Assembly: GCA_947455585.1 (NCBI GenBank)
Contig: CANGOY010000090.1
Location: forward strand, 1-7,330
From: Comamonadaceae bacterium
Lineage (GTDB): Bacteria; Pseudomonadota; Gammaproteobacteria; Burkholderiales; Burkholderiaceae_C
Length of the DNA stretch: 7,330 nucleotides
Direction: 5' to 3'
The notes below the pieces were generated by a model that saw only the letters and a program-made list of their open reading frames with translations, did not search any database and had not been told where the DNA came from. The stretch's first letter is position 1; each line of letters starts with the position of its first letter. Below are positions 5,329 through 7,330 of this stretch, in pieces. A program made the position numbers and the translations under genes.

Positions 5329-7239
5329 TCACCTCAGAACACCAGCGAAATAGGCAACCAACTCGCCAAAGCCATCCAATGGCAAAACGTTCGCCACATA
5401 CTGGTCGGGGCGCACCACAACGATGCAACCCTTGTCACGGTTGATGGCGCGCATGTCAAAGATATCACCCACACCTTTATGGTCCACACAGAACACTTTT
5501 GCATGATCTTGCAAACCCAGCTTGCCTGTTTTGGGTTTGAGCAACGAGGGCATGTGTTCGTAAGCGAGCTGATCGAAGGTTTGTTGGAACACCGCGCGGA
5601 AGTCGATGACCGCATCAATGTCTTCACCCTTGCGTGTGTGCTTGACGATGGGGGAGTTGGCGTTGGTCTCGAGCCAGTCGGCCAGCTTGTGAATGCCTGA
5701 GCCTGCGCTAGAGCCATCCGCCTTCGCAGCAAACGCATAAATGCGCCAGCGTGCATCAGCCTGTGCAACATGGCCCAGTTGCATTTGCTTGGCGTCTGAC
5801 ACGCGCACCACGGGCGCTGAGTGAAAACGACGGCCAATCTCTTCGCCTGTAGCCAATGATTGGTGTGCGCTGGCTGCAAACAAAGTCGAGGTGTCGTACT
5901 TCACGGCTGTGCCGCCTGTGAACTCTAGGTTATCTTTGAACTGGCGGATGATGCGTGGCTCTTGGGTGCCATCGCGCTCGGCCTGTGTGGTGGGCGCAGA
6001 CATGACGCGTGACCATTTGTGGTCAGTCTCTACCAAACGCTTGGCTTCGGTCAATCGCTCTTGGGTGTAGCTGCGCAGCAGGCTGGGGTTGGCGCGACCT
6101 TGCAGCACATGCACCATTTTCCAACCTAGGTTAAACGTGTCTTGCATCGAGACGTTCATGCCCTGCCCCGCTTTGGGTGAATGGGTGTGGCACGCGTCAC
6201 CTGCGATGAACACGCGTGGATCGCGGTCCTCGCCCTCGGGCACATCATCAAAGCGGTCGGTGATGCTATGGCCAATGTCATAAATCGACCACCACACCAC
6301 TTCTTTCACATCAATCGCGTACGGCTTGATGATGCGGTTGGCCGCTGCAATCATGTCGTCCTGTGTGAACTTGCGGTGCGCGGCTTTTTCGTCTGGGCGA
6401 AGTTTGTCAAGCGCAACATACATGCGAAACACATAACCGCCTTCACGGGGCAAAATTAATAAATTGCCCTCATTGGCTGATGAGATCAAACACTTCTGTC
6501 GCACATCGGGAAAATCGGTGTTGGCCAAAATGTCCATCACGCCCCAAGCTTGGTTCGCGGCATCGCCATGCAGTTCACCGCCAATGGCTTTGCGCACAGC
6601 CGAGTGCGCACCGTCGCAGCCCACCACGTAGTTGGCGCGCACGGTGCGCGTGGCGCCCCAGTTCAAGCCACTGGCGTCGCGCAGGGTCACGGTCACGGGG
6701 TGGTCGTCGGTGGTCTCGTCAATGGTCAGGCCCACCACTTCCCAGCTGTAGTCTGGTTCTAGGCGTGAGGGTGAGTTTTTCATCACCTCTAAAAACAACT
6801 CGTGCAGTCGCGCTTGGTTGATCAAGATGTGCGGCATCTCCGAGCTGTCGTCGGCCACGTCTTGCACGCGACCTACGCGTTTGATGTGCTCGGGGTTTTT
6901 CGGGTCGGGCATCCAAAACGCGGTTTGATTGACCCAATACGTTTCGCGCTTGACCTTGTCGGCAAACCCAAATGCTTGAAACATTTCCATCGTGCGCGTG
7001 TTGATGCCATCGGCCTTGCCCTTGATGATGTTACTGGGCATACGCTCGGTGATCATCACCTCAATTTCTGGGAACTGCGCCAGCTGCGCAGCCAAACAAA
7101 GACCAGCAGGGCCGGTGCCTGAAATCAACACATCTACTTTTTCGGGCAAGGACTCGTTGATGCCACGGTTGCGTCGGTTGGGCGCGGCTGGTTTGATGTC
7201 TGGGCTGCCACCACGAAATCCGTCATTGTAAAACTGCAT
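5329..7239 (-). CDS. mobA: FAD-dependent 3-hydroxybenzoate 4-monooxygenase (MobA-type)
   Basis: This cytoplasmic class A flavin monooxygenase is expected to use NADPH and O2 to hydroxylate 3-hydroxybenzoate to protocatechuate. Its 636 residues match the roughly 639 of Comamonas testosteroni MobA. The FAD-binding motif G-T-G-P-A-G is at 41-46, the C-D-G-A-H-S motif at 208-213, and the G-D-A-C-H-T-H-S-P motif at 347-355, followed by K-A-G-Q-G-M-N (356-362). The C-terminal thioredoxin-like dimerisation domain of the phenol-hydroxylase family covers about 465-634. In my recalled alignment D77, H137 and K249 fall on the MobA substrate residues Asp75, His135 and Lys247, which favours a carboxylated phenol over plain phenol. 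The ATG at 7239 is supported by GGAG seven bases upstream. It is the first gene of the minus-strand group, followed by pcaF. Phenol 2-monooxygenase-like activity on another substrate remains possible. Confidence 0.85.
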   Translation of the reverse strand: MQFYNDGFRGGSPDIKPAAPNRRNRGINESLPEKVDVLISGTGPAGLCLAAQLAQFPEIEVMITERMPSNIIKGKADGINTRTMEMFQAFGFADKVKRETYWVNQTAFWMPDPKNPEHIKRVGRVQDVADDSSEMPHILINQARLHELFLEVMKNSPSRLEPDYSWEVVGLTIDETTDDHPVTVTLRDASGLNWGATRTVRANYVVGCDGAHSAVRKAIGGELHGDAANQAWGVMDILANTDFPDVRQKCLISSANEGNLLILPREGGYVFRMYVALDKLRPDEKAAHRKFTQDDMIAAANRIIKPYAIDVKEVVWWSIYDIGHSITDRFDDVPEGEDRDPRVFIAGDACHTHSPKAGQGMNVSMQDTFNLGWKMVHVLQGRANPSLLRSYTQERLTEAKRLVETDHKWSRVMSAPTTQAERDGTQEPRIIRQFKDNLEFTGGTAVKYDTSTLFAASAHQSLATGEEIGRRFHSAPVVRVSDAKQMQLGHVAQADARWRIYAFAAKADGSSAGSGIHKLADWLETNANSPIVKHTRKGEDIDAVIDFRAVFQQTFDQLAYEHMPSLLKPKTGKLGLQDHAKVFCVDHKGVGDIFDMRAINRDKGCIVVVRPDQYVANVLPLDGFGELVAYFAGVLR

Positions 7240-7246
7240 GTCTTGT

Positions 7247-7250
7247 CTCC
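7247..7250 (-). promoter_or_regulatory. ribosome binding site of mobA
   Basis: GGAG on the minus strand stands seven bases before the ATG at 7239, ideal spacing, and fixes the start. It is the clearest ribosome binding site in the window. Confidence 0.7.
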
Positions 7251-7286
7251 GTTATTGATGTCTGTCTAAAAGCTCGGCAAGGGCAA

Positions 7287-7316
7287 ATGATAACTACACT
7301 TATTAATATCCGGCAA
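7287..7316 (-). promoter_or_regulatory. sigma-70-like promoter of mobA
   Basis: On the minus strand TTGCCG (7316-7311, -35, four of six) and TATCAT (7292-7287, -10, five of six) are separated by 18 bases. Transcription would start near 7280, giving a leader of about 40 bases. The spacer contains the perfect palindrome TATTAATA (7301-7308), a plausible regulator contact. CTTGCCG occurs at 7311-7317 and again at 7275-7281, flanking the -10 region. Confidence 0.5.
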
Positions 7317-7330
7317 GATGGTATGTATGA

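Noticed and set aside
7318..7330. ATG at the right edge on the plus strand as the start of a divergent gene
   Set aside because: Only four codons fit in the window, no ribosome binding site is evident, and it overlaps the region upstream of the mobA promoter.

Overview
The window looks like an ordinary chromosomal stretch of a betaproteobacterium, most likely family Comamonadaceae (Limnohabitans/Rhodoferax-like). This rests on the resemblance of the proteins, as remembered, to that group, on moderately high GC with dense packing, and on the kind of aromatic catabolism encoded. I cannot place it to genus. Six complete protein genes fill almost the whole window. I see no rRNA, tRNA, insertion sequence, CRISPR array or phage gene, and no gene-free stretch longer than 155 bases.

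Left half, plus strand (1-3047): a leader with two hairpins, then three tightly spaced genes that probably form one transcription unit. They encode a Rieske-type ring-hydroxylating oxygenase alpha subunit, a ten-helix EamA/DMT permease, and a two-domain sulfurtransferase of the 3-mercaptopyruvate type. The gaps are 9 and 12 bases.

Right half, minus strand (3055-7239), read from right to left: a MobA-type 3-hydroxybenzoate 4-monooxygenase with a recognisable promoter and a good ribosome binding site, then PcaF (3-oxoadipyl-CoA thiolase), then a ZIP-family metal transporter with a very histidine-rich loop. The two halves converge with only 7 bases between stop codons.

The minus-strand pair makes metabolic sense. 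MobA would turn 3-hydroxybenzoate into protocatechuate, and PcaF would carry out the last step of the beta-ketoadipate pathway, giving succinyl-CoA and acetyl-CoA. The ring-cleavage and middle steps are absent here and must lie elsewhere if the route is complete. The Rieske oxygenase may add a further aromatic or quaternary-amine oxidation, but its substrate cannot be read from sequence, and its reductase is not in the window.

I did not find a clearly new biological system. The points most worth a second look are a long insertion in the Rieske iron-sulfur motif, a perfect 8+8 inverted repeat in front of pcaF, the hairpin leader of the Rieske gene, and the histidine loop of the ZIP transporter.
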